Source: Polycyclovorans sp.
GTDB taxonomy: Bacteria; Pseudomonadota; Gammaproteobacteria; Nevskiales; Nevskiaceae
Length of the DNA stretch: 64,000 nt
Reading direction: 5' to 3'
Assembly: GCA_002706265.1 (NCBI GenBank)
Contig: PAKU01000028.1
Span: 1-64,000, forward strand
The notes beneath the pieces are model-generated. The model saw only the letters and a list, made by a program, of their open reading frames with translations, did no database searches and was not told where the DNA came from. Each line of letters begins with the position of its first letter. Within the stretch, counting starts at the first letter, position 1. Shown piece by piece: positions 1 through 8,364 of the stretch. The position numbers and the translations under genes were made by a program.

Positions 1-2
1 CG

Positions 3-320
3 CTTGCCGAGCCGCTGGAACTGTTCAGCTTTGAAACCAGCCCCTACGCCAAGAGCGTACGCCTGCGCCTCTGCGAACTGGAGCTGCCCTACCGCCTGCG
101 CAATACCGCCAAGGGCGCATGGTCCGACATGGGCCCCGCCTTCTTCCGCGACCGCCTGTTCAACGGCCCGCGCAACACCACCCGCAACCGGACCTGGCTC
201 AACGAGCACACCGGCGCGGTGCAGGTGCCCTACCTCATCGACCCCAATACCGGCGTGGCCATGTACGAGTCGGCCGATATCGTGGCGTACCTCGACAACA
301 CCTACGCGCTCGCGTCGTGA
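3..320 (+). CDS. Glutathione S-transferase N-terminal domain protein, 5' partial
   Basis: The reading frame is already open at the left edge and ends at the TGA at 318-320, so only the last 105 residues are visible. They begin with a thioredoxin-fold start (ELFSFETSPYAKSVRLRLCE) and end with the GST pattern VPYLIDPNTGVAMYESADI followed by VAYLDNTY. The ESADIVxYL segment is the glutathione-binding part of GST N-terminal domains. No helical C-terminal GST domain follows, so this is probably the last of two thioredoxin-like domains in a tandem GST_N protein or a short GST-like protein. The true start lies outside the window. The GTG of the next gene overlaps this stop by 4 bases. Confidence 0.75.
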   Translation, partial: LAEPLELFSFETSPYAKSVRLRLCELELPYRLRNTAKGAWSDMGPAFFRDRLFNGPRNTTRNRTWLNEHTGAVQVPYLIDPNTGVAMYESADIVAYLDNTYALAS

Positions 321-601
321 GCCCGGCCGACGCGGGCATCGACTGCCGCGTGTACCGCGCCGCGCGCCAGCCCGATCTTTATGTCTACGTGCGCGAGGGA
401 TTCCTGCTTGCCGAACTGCCTGAGGCCCTGCAGACCCGCACCGGCACCCTCACCGAGGTGATGCCGCTGCGGCTGCATGCCGGACGCAGGCTCGCGCGGG
501 TCGACGTGCAGGTGGTGATCGCGGCGCTGTCCCGCACTGGATGGTTTCTGCAACTGCCACCCGGTGGACGGGTGCACGCGCCGCTGCATTTTGGCGACTG
601 A
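317..601 (+). CDS. ycgL: YcgL domain-containing protein
   Basis: This is a 94-residue protein read from a GTG that overlaps the previous stop (GTGA at 317-320), which suggests translational coupling. It matches the YcgL family along its length: CRVYRAARQPDLYVYV corresponds to the family start, PEALQ and MPLRLHAGRRLARVD to the middle, and GWFLQLPP to the diagnostic end. YcgL proteins are small cytoplasmic proteins of unknown function found mainly in gammaproteobacteria. A longer version of the frame begins at 119 inside the previous gene, but that part is only a shadow of the GST frame. Family assignment is secure; the biochemical role is unknown. Confidence 0.85.
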   Translation: MSPADAGIDCRVYRAARQPDLYVYVREGFLLAELPEALQTRTGTLTEVMPLRLHAGRRLARVDVQVVIAALSRTGWFLQLPPGGRVHAPLHFGD

Positions 602-685
602 CCCGCGGGCCGACGCCGCGCGGCCGGACCGATTGCGGGTCTCGGTTATGCTTGGCGGCCACTGACGCCTGAAGGTCATCGCCTC

Positions 686-1351
686 ATGATTGTGGTGCAC
701 CACCTCGAACATTCGCGCTCGCAGCGCATCCTCTGGCTGCTGGAAGAGCTGGGCATGCCCTACGAGATCAAGCGCTATGCGCGCGACCCGAAAACCATGC
801 TGGCGCCGCCGGAACTGCGCGCCGTGCACCCGCTGGGCAAGTCGCCGGTGATCACCGATGGCGCACGCGTGGTGGCCGAATCAGGGGCCATTGTCGAATA
901 CCTGATCGAGAAGCACGGCGACGGCCCCATGAGCCCGCCAAGCGATCCCGATGCCCGCCTGGACCATCGCTACTGGATGCACTACGCCGAAGGCTCGTTG
1001 ATGCCGCTGCTGGTGATGAAGCTGCTGTTCGGCGCAGTCCCGGCCAAGGCGCCGTTCTTCATCCGCCCCATTGCCAAGGCCATCGACCGGCAGGTCAACG
1101 CCCTGTACATCGGCCCATCGCTGGAGCGCCACGTGGGCGCACTGGCGACGGCACTGCAGGGCAAAACCTGGCTGGTCGATGACCGCCTCACCGGCGCCGA
1201 CATCATGATGAGCTTTCCGCTGGAAGCGCTCTGCGCTCGCGGCGGCCCGGCCATTCCGCAGGTCATCAAAGACCATGTGCAGCGATTCCAGGCGCGCCCG
1301 GCCTACCGTGCCGCGCTGGAGCGCGGTGGGCCCTACGCCATTCTGGGCTGA
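686..1351 (+). CDS. Glutathione S-transferase
   Basis: A 221-residue protein with a normal GST layout. An N-terminal thioredoxin-like domain (residues 1-80; IVVHHLEHSRSQRILWLLEE, then the glutathione-binding pattern GKSPVITD and ESGAIVEYLIE) is followed by a helical C-terminal domain (about 90-215) with the late GADIMMSFPLE motif typical of the GST_C core. The Ser in HSRSQR sits where the catalytic Ser/Tyr of bacterial GSTs occurs. It probably conjugates glutathione to electrophiles in the cytoplasm; the substrate cannot be told. It lies just before the glutathione-dependent formaldehyde genes but has its own 100-base spacer, so membership of that operon is possible but not shown. Confidence 0.88.
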   Translation: MIVVHHLEHSRSQRILWLLEELGMPYEIKRYARDPKTMLAPPELRAVHPLGKSPVITDGARVVAESGAIVEYLIEKHGDGPMSPPSDPDARLDHRYWMHYAEGSLMPLLVMKLLFGAVPAKAPFFIRPIAKAIDRQVNALYIGPSLERHVGALATALQGKTWLVDDRLTGADIMMSFPLEALCARGGPAIPQVIKDHVQRFQARPAYRAALERGGPYAILG

Positions 1352-1452
1352 CGCCACCAACGTGGCTGCGCGTGCCCTGCGGCGAGGATGCGGCCCCGCC
1401 ATGCCCCGCCCTTTTTGTACTTGCTTGCCCACCCACCATCAGGAGACACCTC

Positions 1453-2562
1453 ATGGACGTCCGTGCCGCCGTTGCCTTTGAAGCCGGCAAACCGCTCTCG
1501 ATTGAAACCGTGCAGCTTGAGGGCCCGCGCGAAGGCGAAGTGCTGGTCGAAATCAAGGCCACGGGCCTCTGCCACACCGACAAGTTCACGCTCTCGGGCG
1601 AAGACCCTGAGGGCGCCTTTCCCGCCATTCTCGGCCACGAGGGCGCGGGCGTCGTGGTCGACGTGGGCCGGGGCGTGAAGCACCTGAAAAAAGGCGCCCA
1701 CGTCATTCCGCTCTACACGCCGGAGTGCCGGGAATGCAGCTACTGCACCAGCGGCAAGACCAATCTCTGCCAGGCCATCCGCAGCACCCAGGGCCAGGGC
1801 CTGATGCCGGACGGCAGCTCGCGGTTCTCGTTTCAGGGCAAGCCGGTGCTGCACTACATGGGCTGCTCCACCTTTGCCAACTACACGGTCGTGCCCGAGA
1901 TCGCGCTGGCCAAGGTGCGTGAAGACGCGCCCTTCGACAAGATTTGCTACATCGGCTGCGGCGTCACCACCGGCATCGGCGCGGTGATCTTCACCGCCAA
2001 GGTGGAGGCCGGCGCCAACTGCGTCGTGTTCGGCCTGGGCGGCATTGGCCTGAACGTGTTGCAGGGGCTGCGCATGGTCGGCGCCAACATGATCGTCGGT
2101 GTCGACATGAACCCCGAACGCGAGGCCATCGGCCGCCAGTTCGGCATGACCCACTTCGTCAACCCGAAAGACGTGCAGGGCGATCTGGTGGCCCATCTGG
2201 TCGAACTGACCGGCGGCGGCGCCGATTACACCTTCGAGTGCATCGGCAACGTCAAGGTGATGCGGCAGGCGCTGGAATGCGCCCACAAGGGCTGGGGTGT
2301 CTCGACCATCATCGGCGTGGCGCCGGCCGGCGCCGAAATTGCCACCCGCCCGTTTCAGCTGGTCACCGGCCGGCGCTGGATCGGCACCGCATTCGGCGGC
2401 GCCCGGGGCCGTACCGACGTGCCCAGAATCGTCGACTGGTACATGGACGGCAAAATCAACATTGATGCGCTCATCACCCACACCATGCCTCTGGAACAGA
2501 TCAACGACGGCTTCGAGCTGATGGCCCAGGGCACGTCCATCCGCGGCGTGGTGCTGTTCTGA
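1453..2562 (+). CDS. frmA: S-(hydroxymethyl)glutathione dehydrogenase / class III alcohol dehydrogenase
   Basis: This 369-residue zinc-dependent medium-chain dehydrogenase oxidises S-hydroxymethylglutathione, the adduct of formaldehyde and glutathione, to S-formylglutathione with NAD+. Catalytic zinc ligands are visible as C40 (GLCHTD) and H62-E63 (LGHEGAG). The structural zinc site is C92, C95, C98 and C106 (CRECSYCTSGKTNLC). The nucleotide-binding segment VFGLGGIGLNVLQG follows. The frame is open further upstream, but the ATG at 1453 has an AGGAG ribosome site a few bases before it and gives the family's usual N-terminus. Its TGA overlaps the ATG of the S-formylglutathione hydrolase gene, which does the next step, so the two form an operon. 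Confidence 0.95.
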   Translation: MDVRAAVAFEAGKPLSIETVQLEGPREGEVLVEIKATGLCHTDKFTLSGEDPEGAFPAILGHEGAGVVVDVGRGVKHLKKGAHVIPLYTPECRECSYCTSGKTNLCQAIRSTQGQGLMPDGSSRFSFQGKPVLHYMGCSTFANYTVVPEIALAKVREDAPFDKICYIGCGVTTGIGAVIFTAKVEAGANCVVFGLGGIGLNVLQGLRMVGANMIVGVDMNPEREAIGRQFGMTHFVNPKDVQGDLVAHLVELTGGGADYTFECIGNVKVMRQALECAHKGWGVSTIIGVAPAGAEIATRPFQLVTGRRWIGTAFGGARGRTDVPRIVDWYMDGKINIDALITHTMPLEQINDGFELMAQGTSIRGVVLF

Positions 2563-3404
2563 TGAGCACGCTCAAGCAACTGTCCGCAAACAAATGCTGG
2601 GGCGGCACCCAGTTCACTTACAGCCATGCCGCGTCCGAAACCGCCTGCACCATGCGCTTCTCGGTCTATCTGCCGCCGCAGGCCGAGACCGCAAAAGTGC
2701 CGGTGCTGTACTGGCTGTCGGGCCTGACCTGCACCGAAGAAAACTTCACCATCAAGGCCGGGGCGCAGCGCATGGCCGCCCAACTGGGGCTTGCCATCGT
2801 CGCGCCCGATACCAGTCCGCGTGGCCTGAACATTCCCGGCGAGGCAGACAGCTTCGATTTCGGCCTGGGCGCCGGCTTTTACGTCGATGCCACCGAAGTC
2901 CCGTGGTCGCAGGGCTACCGCATGTACAGCTATGTGACGCAGGAATTGCCGGCGCTGATCAACGCCCACTTTCCGGTGGATGCCGACCGCGTTGCGCTGT
3001 CAGGCCACAGCATGGGCGGGCATGGCGCACTGGTCTGCGCGCTGCGCAATCCCCAGCAGTACCGCAGCGTTTCAGCCTTTGCACCGCTGGCCGCGCCCAC
3101 CCGCTGCGCCTGGGGCCGCAACGCCTTCAGCCGGTATCTGGGCGCCGACGAAAGCACCTGGCAGCGCTACGACAGCACGCGCTTGCTGGTGTCCCACGGC
3201 TGGAACGGCCCCGCCCCCCTCATTGACCAGGGCGACCAGGATCCCTTCTTGCCCATGCTGCAACCGCAGCTGCTGGCCGACGCTGCCGCCGAAGCCCAGG
3301 TCGCCCTCACCCTGCGCATGCAGCCCGGCTATGACCACAGCTATTTCTTCGTGCAGAGCTTCATTGCCGAGCACCTGCAATTTCATGCGGCGAATCTGGC
3401 CTGA
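2562..3404 (+). CDS. fghA: S-formylglutathione hydrolase
   Basis: A 280-residue esterase-D-family alpha/beta hydrolase that releases formate and glutathione from S-formylglutathione, completing glutathione-dependent formaldehyde oxidation. The nucleophile elbow is SGHSMGGHGAL with Ser at about residue 150; the oxyanion region is LSGLTCTEENF near residue 55; the catalytic Asp and His are expected in DQGDQDPFL and YDHSYFF near the end. Length and motif spacing match FghA/FrmB enzymes. The ATG overlaps the dehydrogenase stop by one base (TGATG), so expression is coupled. No FrmR-type regulator is in the window. Confidence 0.95.
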   Translation: MSTLKQLSANKCWGGTQFTYSHAASETACTMRFSVYLPPQAETAKVPVLYWLSGLTCTEENFTIKAGAQRMAAQLGLAIVAPDTSPRGLNIPGEADSFDFGLGAGFYVDATEVPWSQGYRMYSYVTQELPALINAHFPVDADRVALSGHSMGGHGALVCALRNPQQYRSVSAFAPLAAPTRCAWGRNAFSRYLGADESTWQRYDSTRLLVSHGWNGPAPLIDQGDQDPFLPMLQPQLLADAAAEAQVALTLRMQPGYDHSYFFVQSFIAEHLQFHAANLA

Positions 3405-3407
3405 TCG

Positions 3408-3845
3408 ATGAGTGCGACCGGACCGATCAAGGAACTGCTGTTGCTGCGCGATGGCGTGGTCGGCTTCGCACGCAGCACCACGCTGACCGGTCTGCTGGGC
3501 GCGCCCGAGTTGCTGGCGGGCCGCCTGGGCGAGCGTCCCTTCATCGAAAAAATACTGCCCCCGCAACGGGGCGACACGCGCAATTGGTCGACCCGGCAAA
3601 TGCTCAAGGAACGCAGCATTTTCGTTCTACATCGCGGCAAATGCCCGGAAGATGACTGGTTCGAGTGCGCCATCGTGCTGGGCGTGGTCGGGCACCTGGT
3701 GTTGCTCGACCTGAGCGTCGATGGCACCGAGGCCGCCGCGCAGCAGCGCTATCAGGCCCTGCTCAAGTCATCCGAACCCCAGGTGGCCGACTACGCGAAA
3801 CACATCTTTCGCGGGCTGATCGGCCACCCCAGTTCAACGGCGTGA
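3408..3845 (+). CDS. Hypothetical protein coupled to the formaldehyde operon
   Basis: A 145-residue protein starting 3 bases after the fghA stop in the same direction. I do not recognise the family. It has no signal peptide, no membrane segment and no obvious catalytic motif. The N-terminal half is mixed (KELLLLRDGVVGFARSTTL), the middle is charged (ERSIFVLHRGKCPEDDWFE), and a hydrophobic strand-like run follows (CAIVLGVVGHLVLLDLSV). The close spacing suggests cotranscription with frmA-fghA. Codon use looks like its neighbours, so it is probably a real gene, but no function is proposed. Confidence 0.6.
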   Translation: MSATGPIKELLLLRDGVVGFARSTTLTGLLGAPELLAGRLGERPFIEKILPPQRGDTRNWSTRQMLKERSIFVLHRGKCPEDDWFECAIVLGVVGHLVLLDLSVDGTEAAAQQRYQALLKSSEPQVADYAKHIFRGLIGHPSSTA

Positions 3846-3895
3846 ACCGCGCGCGGCACCGATTCTGATGCCCACGCGGATGCCGGAGCATCCAA

Positions 3896-3928
3896 AAATA
3901 ATCCGCAAATAATCCGCAAATAATCCGC
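3896..3928. repeat. Three tandem copies of an 11-base unit
   Basis: The unit AAATAATCCGC occurs three times head to tail without mismatch at 3896-3906, 3907-3917 and 3918-3928. It lies in the short gap between the convergent hypothetical gene and transketolase and is strikingly AT-rich for this genome. No stem-loop is formed, so it is not a classical terminator. Confidence 0.9.
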
Positions 3929-3943
3929 CCCGCGCGACGCCGC

Positions 3944-5941
3944 TCAGCCCTTCAGCAAGGCCTCGGCGCGCGCCACCACGGCTTCAATGGTGAGGCCGAA
4001 GTGCTTCATCAGCGCGCCATAGGGCGCCGACTCACCGAAGCTGTCCACCCCGATCACGTCGCCGTCGTCCCCCACCAGCGCGCGCCAGTAATGGGTGACG
4101 CCCGCTTCAATGGCAAGGCGCGGAACGCCGGCCGGGAACAACTCGGCGCGGGCGTCACGCGGCATGGCGAAAAAGCGGTCCGCACAGGGAATCGACACCA
4201 CGCGCACCGCGGTGCCCTGCTCGCCGAACACCTTGGCGACATCCACCGCCAGCGCCACTTCAGAGCCGGTCGCGGCAATCACCAGCGCGGGCGTGACACC
4301 CCCGGCGTGGATGACGTAGGCGCCCTTGCGCACCGCGTCGGCCTGGGCGGCCTCGTGTGCCTGCGGCGGCAGATTCTGCCGCGTCAGGATCAACGCGCTG
4401 GGGCCGTCCTGGCGCTCGATGGCCTGCTGCCAGGCAATGGCGGTCTCAAAGGCATCGGCCGGGCGCCACACTTCAAGGTTCGGCATCAGCCGCAGCGCCG
4501 ACACGTGCTCCACCGCCTGGTGGGTGGGGCCGTCTTCGCCCAGGGCGATGGAGTCGTGGGTGTACACAAAAATGCTGCGGCGCTTCATCAGCGCGGCCAT
4601 GCGCACCGCGTTGCGGGCATAGTCGCTGAAGGTGAGAAAGGTGGCGCCAAAGGGAATCAGCCCGCCGTGCAGCGCAATGCCGTTCATGATGGCGCTCATA
4701 CCGAACTCGCGCACCCCGTAATTCACGTAGTTGCCCTTCAGCGAACCCCGGCGCAGCGGAACATGGCCCTTGAAGTCGGTGCCGTTGGACTCCGACAGAT
4801 CGGCCGAGCCGCCGAACAGCTCCGGCAAGCCCTTCACCAGCAACTCAATCGCCGCCTTGCTGCTCTTGCGCGTGGCAATGGGCTTGTCCATGGCCAGCGC
4901 CTGATCGATCAGCGCCTGCACCGTGGCCGACCAGTCGGCGGGCAGTTCGCCGGCCATGCGCCGGCTGAACTCCGCCGCCAGATCGGGATGCGCCTGGGCA
5001 TAGGCCGCAAACCGCTGGTTCCACTCCGCCTCGGCCTTGGCGCCGGCATCGCGGGCATCCCAGCCGGCGCGAATGGCATCGGGAATCTCGAACGGCGCGT
5101 GCGGCCAGTCCAGCGCTGCGCGCGTCAGGGCAATTTCATCCGCGCCCAGCGGCGCGCCGTGGCAGGTTTCCTTGCCCTGCTTGTTGGGCGAGCCGAAGCC
5201 GATGAGCGTCTTGCAGCAGATCAAGGTCGGGCCACCCTGAAAATCGCGCGCGGTCTTCAGCGCAATCTCGATTTCACGCGGGTCATGGCCATTGACCCGG
5301 CGGATCACCTGCCAGCCATAGGCTTCAAAACGTGCCGGCGTGTCATCGGCAAACCAACCCTCCACTTCGCCATCGATCGAAATGTTGTTGTCGTCGTAAA
5401 AGGCGATCAGCTTGTTCAGGCCCAGCGTGCCCGCCAGCGCGCAAGCCTCGTGGCTGATGCCTTCCATCAGGCAGCCGTCACCCAGAAACACGTAGGTGTT
5501 GTGATCAACAATGCGATGGTCATCGCGGTTGAAGGCACTGGCCAATACCGTCTCGGCAATGGCAAACCCCACCGCATTGGCCAGACCCTGCCCCAGCGGC
5601 CCGGTGGTGGTTTCCACGCCCGGTGTCACGTCAATCTCGGGATGCCCCGGCGTCTTCGAGTGCAGCTGCCGGAAGCGCTTCAACTCATCCAGCGGCAGAC
5701 CGTAGCCCGACAGGTGCAACAGACCATAGAGCAGCATCGAACCGTGGCCATTGCTCAGCACGAAGCGGTCGCGATCTGCCCACAGCGGATTGGCCGGATT
5801 GTGCTTCAGCGCATCGTTCCACAACACCTCGGCGATATCCGCCATGCCCATCGGCGCGCCCGGATGGCCTGAATTGGCCTGTTGGACCGCATCCATCGCA
5901 AGGGCGCGGAGGGCGTTGGCAAGGGAGAGACGCTCAGACAT
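3944..5941 (-). CDS. tktA: Transketolase
   Basis: A 665-residue thiamine-diphosphate enzyme that moves two-carbon units in the non-oxidative pentose phosphate pathway. The N-terminal ThDP domain has [18 protein letters not shown] and the [13 protein letters not shown] metal/ThDP motif. The middle Pyr domain has the [16 protein letters not shown] catalytic-Glu segment and [19 protein letters not shown]. The C-terminal domain carries [10 protein letters not shown] and the final [20 protein letters not shown] region. The frame is open to 6016, but the ATG at 5941 ([20 protein letters not shown]) gives the family start. It is transcribed away from the downstream protease gene and stands alone here, separate from gap and pgk. 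Confidence 0.96.
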   Translation of the reverse strand: MSERLSLANALRALAMDAVQQANSGHPGAPMGMADIAEVLWNDALKHNPANPLWADRDRFVLSNGHGSMLLYGLLHLSGYGLPLDELKRFRQLHSKTPGHPEIDVTPGVETTTGPLGQGLANAVGFAIAETVLASAFNRDDHRIVDHNTYVFLGDGCLMEGISHEACALAGTLGLNKLIAFYDDNNISIDGEVEGWFADDTPARFEAYGWQVIRRVNGHDPREIEIALKTARDFQGGPTLICCKTLIGFGSPNKQGKETCHGAPLGADEIALTRAALDWPHAPFEIPDAIRAGWDARDAGAKAEAEWNQRFAAYAQAHPDLAAEFSRRMAGELPADWSATVQALIDQALAMDKPIATRKSSKAAIELLVKGLPELFGGSADLSESNGTDFKGHVPLRRGSLKGNYVNYGVREFGMSAIMNGIALHGGLIPFGATFLTFSDYARNAVRMAALMKRRSIFVYTHDSIALGEDGPTHQAVEHVSALRLMPNLEVWRPADAFETAIAWQQAIERQDGPSALILTRQNLPPQAHEAAQADAVRKGAYVIHAGGVTPALVIAATGSEVALAVDVAKVFGEQGTAVRVVSIPCADRFFAMPRDARAELFPAGVPRLAIEAGVTHYWRALVGDDGDVIGVDSFGESAPYGALMKHFGLTIEAVVARAEALLKG

Positions 5942-6045
5942 GGCCACGTAACCAGCTTGAAATAAGGCCGCATAGGATAGCGGTTTGAGCACCGCGGCTG
6001 GCGGCCGATCTGGCACCCATCGCAGTAAGCAGGGTGCGCATTACC

Positions 6046-6837
6046 ATGGGGGCCATGAACATCAAACCCTGCATGAGCGGCGTGCTCCTGGTGGCCACCC
6101 TGTCGGGCTGGGCGCAAGCGGCCGTCTTCGGTGACGACGACCGCCGCAAGCTCACCCCCAGCGAAGCCACCTATCCGGTTCGTGAGGCGCTGGGGCGGCT
6201 GACCTGCCGCCACCCCGGCACCGGCCGCAAGCTCGTCGGCACCGCCGCAATTGTCGATACCGGCACGGCGGACGCAGGACACGAGGTACTGCTCACGGCG
6301 GCGCATGTGGTCATCGACCCCGCCACCGGCGCGCCGCTGGACGATTGCCGGTTCAAGGCCGAGGGCCGGTTCTGGGGCAGCGATCCGGTGGTGGACATTC
6401 GAACTGGCGAGTTTGACGGCAGCGCGCAAACCAACCCGAAGGACTGGGCCATGCTGATCATTGCCGTATCGCGCCCCGCTGCATTCAGATTGCCGATCTG
6501 GTCCTCGAGCGGTGCGCCAGAGCGGGTCGTACTGGTGGGCTACAGGGGGGACCGCCGGGGACTCTGGGTGAGCGATGACTGTTTCGCACGCCCGGCAGCA
6601 CCAGGCGAGGCACTGCACAACGAGCGAGTATGGCTTAGTGACTGTGACGCTACTCCAGGATCGTCAGGCGCCCCGTTGCTTGCATGGGGGCGCGGACGTT
6701 GGCACTGGAGCGGCCTTTACAGAGGCCACCTTTACGATCCATTGAAGCATCAACCGCGACCCAATCAACTGCCGGAGTTCTCGGGGATGGACGCAATGAA
6801 CGTCATCGTGCTGTGGCCCCAAACCACGCATCCATAA
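6046..6837 (+). CDS. Secreted trypsin-like serine protease
   Basis: About 263 residues with a Sec signal peptide (MSGVLLVATLSGWAQA) and a chymotrypsin-fold body. The catalytic triad is visible: His in LLTAAHVV, Asp in KDWAMLII, and Ser in DATPGSSGAPLL, with GSSG replacing the more common GDSG. Cys residues around the active site (LTCRH, DDCRF, SDDCF, LSDCDA) suggest disulfides. It is therefore probably an active periplasmic or secreted protease of the trypsin_2 type. The start is uncertain: GTG 6034, ATG 6046 and ATG 6055 are all in frame and none has a strong ribosome site. It is an orphan between the divergent tktA and the convergent secretion locus. Confidence 0.75.
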   Translation: MGAMNIKPCMSGVLLVATLSGWAQAAVFGDDDRRKLTPSEATYPVREALGRLTCRHPGTGRKLVGTAAIVDTGTADAGHEVLLTAAHVVIDPATGAPLDDCRFKAEGRFWGSDPVVDIRTGEFDGSAQTNPKDWAMLIIAVSRPAAFRLPIWSSSGAPERVVLVGYRGDRRGLWVSDDCFARPAAPGEALHNERVWLSDCDATPGSSGAPLLAWGRGRWHWSGLYRGHLYDPLKHQPRPNQLPEFSGMDAMNVIVLWPQTTHP

Positions 6838-6876
6838 CGACCCACTGCTAATGAATCGATGGACGAACAGTAGCGA

Positions 6877-8364
6877 TCAATTGCCTGAGAGCGCACTCGA
6901 AAGTGTTTTGATGAGCTCTTCGTCAACCTGTCCGGCCAGCTGATGCAGGACGACAAACGCTCGGGCACTTTCATATCGAACTGCAAGCGCTTCCAGCGCG
7001 ACTTCACGCTCCAGACTCTTGGCCGCGATGACATCCATCATCGCCTGGACACCAGCTTTGTACCCGCGGTCTGCCGCCTCAGAAGAGGCTTCTGCTGATC
7101 GCTTCACTGCGACCATGGCGCGCTCCTGCTCGATCACTGAAATGAACTGGTCATAAGCCTCGCGAACCGATTGATCCAGCTGCAATCGAGCGGCATCGTA
7201 TTCGGCTTTTGCCTGGACCAGATAAGCCTCAGCTTGTCGTACGCCCGCTCTACCGGCACCTGACGAAAAGATCGGCACCGAGAGTTGCAGGCCCAGCGAG
7301 CCGGTTTCAAAACGCTGATCAACCGTGTTCACCGAGTCCGAGTCGTTCACGCCAAAGCTCGCCAATGCGTCGAGCCGAGGGAGCGTGGCGCCTTTGGCGC
7401 GACCCAAGCCCGCTTCAGCCTGAGCCACGGCAGATTCGGCGGCCAACAATTGGGTAGACGACCGCCGGGCAATATTGGTCCACCCCTCAATCGAGCCGCG
7501 AGAGAGCTTCAGTGGGCCACCCGCGTCCTGCAGCCGCTCAAACGAAGCCTGATCAACTCCGCCGACAACTGAGGACAACATCGCAATTGCTGATCGATGT
7601 GCGTTCTCGGCCGCTTTAACTTGAACAGCCTCACGCTGATAGCGCGCGCGCAAATCAAGGATCTCCAGGCGCGTTGACTCGCCCCCCTCGAAGCGCCGTT
7701 CTGCCGAATCAAGTAAATCTTTGAAGTCATTGCGGGAGCGGGTCAACACGTCCAGCTGGGTCGCGGTCATGAATACCTGCAGATAGGCATCAACAACGCG
7801 AATGACCATATTGGCAAACTCGTCAACGAATGCCACTTCGGCCTCATTCGACAGCGCCACGGCCTCGTCAAAGCGGGCGCGCGCTTCGGGCGCGTAAATC
7901 GGCTGGCGAAGCTGCAGGTTTGCCGAAAAGGCGTTGTAGAAGCGTCGGTCGCTGAGCCGTTGGCTGCCCTGCTGAATTTCCCGGTCCTGTCGGTTACGCG
8001 AACTCGAGCCACTGGCTTGCATCACAGGCAACATCGATGCCCGACCAATGGTCTTGAACTCCCGTGCGGCAGCCAGCCCCGCCTGAGCGGCGTGATAGCT
8101 CGGATCATTGGCCTCGGCCATTTTCACCAAGGTCATCAGCGACGGCACTTCACCTTCGCCCTGCAAGTCCGACTGCGATGCCTCGGTCGGCTTGGCGGTC
8201 GATTCCGAAATCCGTAAATCATTTTCCAGCTTGAACCGGCTCAGCGCAGCGTCAGATGACGCGACGGCCGCCGCAGCGGGCGCCATCCACAATGCACACA
8301 ACAACGCGCCTGAATAAATAGGCTGGATCGCATGGCGTAGTCGCGTTCGGCGATGAATCATCAT
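6877..8364 (-). CDS. TolC family outer-membrane channel of type I secretion system A
   Basis: A 495-residue protein with a signal peptide (AIQPIYSGALLCALWMAPAAAA) and two outer-membrane efflux repeats made of long helices (for example SALEAAQ-like stretches ARYQREAVQVKAAENAHRSA and AYLVQAKAEYDAARLQLDQS). It would form the trimeric outer-membrane and periplasmic exit duct of the exporter whose ABC and HlyD parts are encoded directly upstream. The ATG overlaps the HlyD gene stop by 4 bases (ATGA, 8361-8364), confirming the operon. It most resembles TolC proteins of the PrtF/SapF type, but homologues are hard to subdivide by eye. Confidence 0.9.
   Translation of the reverse strand: MMIHRRTRLRHAIQPIYSGALLCALWMAPAAAAVASSDAALSRFKLENDLRISESTAKPTEASQSDLQGEGEVPSLMTLVKMAEANDPSYHAAQAGLAAAREFKTIGRASMLPVMQASGSSSRNRQDREIQQGSQRLSDRRFYNAFSANLQLRQPIYAPEARARFDEAVALSNEAEVAFVDEFANMVIRVVDAYLQVFMTATQLDVLTRSRNDFKDLLDSAERRFEGGESTRLEILDLRARYQREAVQVKAAENAHRSAIAMLSSVVGGVDQASFERLQDAGGPLKLSRGSIEGWTNIARRSSTQLLAAESAVAQAEAGLGRAKGATLPRLDALASFGVNDSDSVNTVDQRFETGSLGLQLSVPIFSSGAGRAGVRQAEAYLVQAKAEYDAARLQLDQSVREAYDQFISVIEQERAMVAVKRSAEASSEAADRGYKAGVQAMMDVIAAKSLEREVALEALAVRYESARAFVVLHQLAGQVDEELIKTLSSALSGN

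Noticed and set aside
1333..2481. 382-codon open frame on the minus strand
   Set aside because: Antisense to the formaldehyde dehydrogenase with its complete zinc-binding sites.
4001..5872. 623-codon open frame on the plus strand
   Set aside because: It lies wholly opposite transketolase, which has every family motif. Long antisense frames are expected at this GC content, and its His/Arg/Gln-rich translation resembles no protein.
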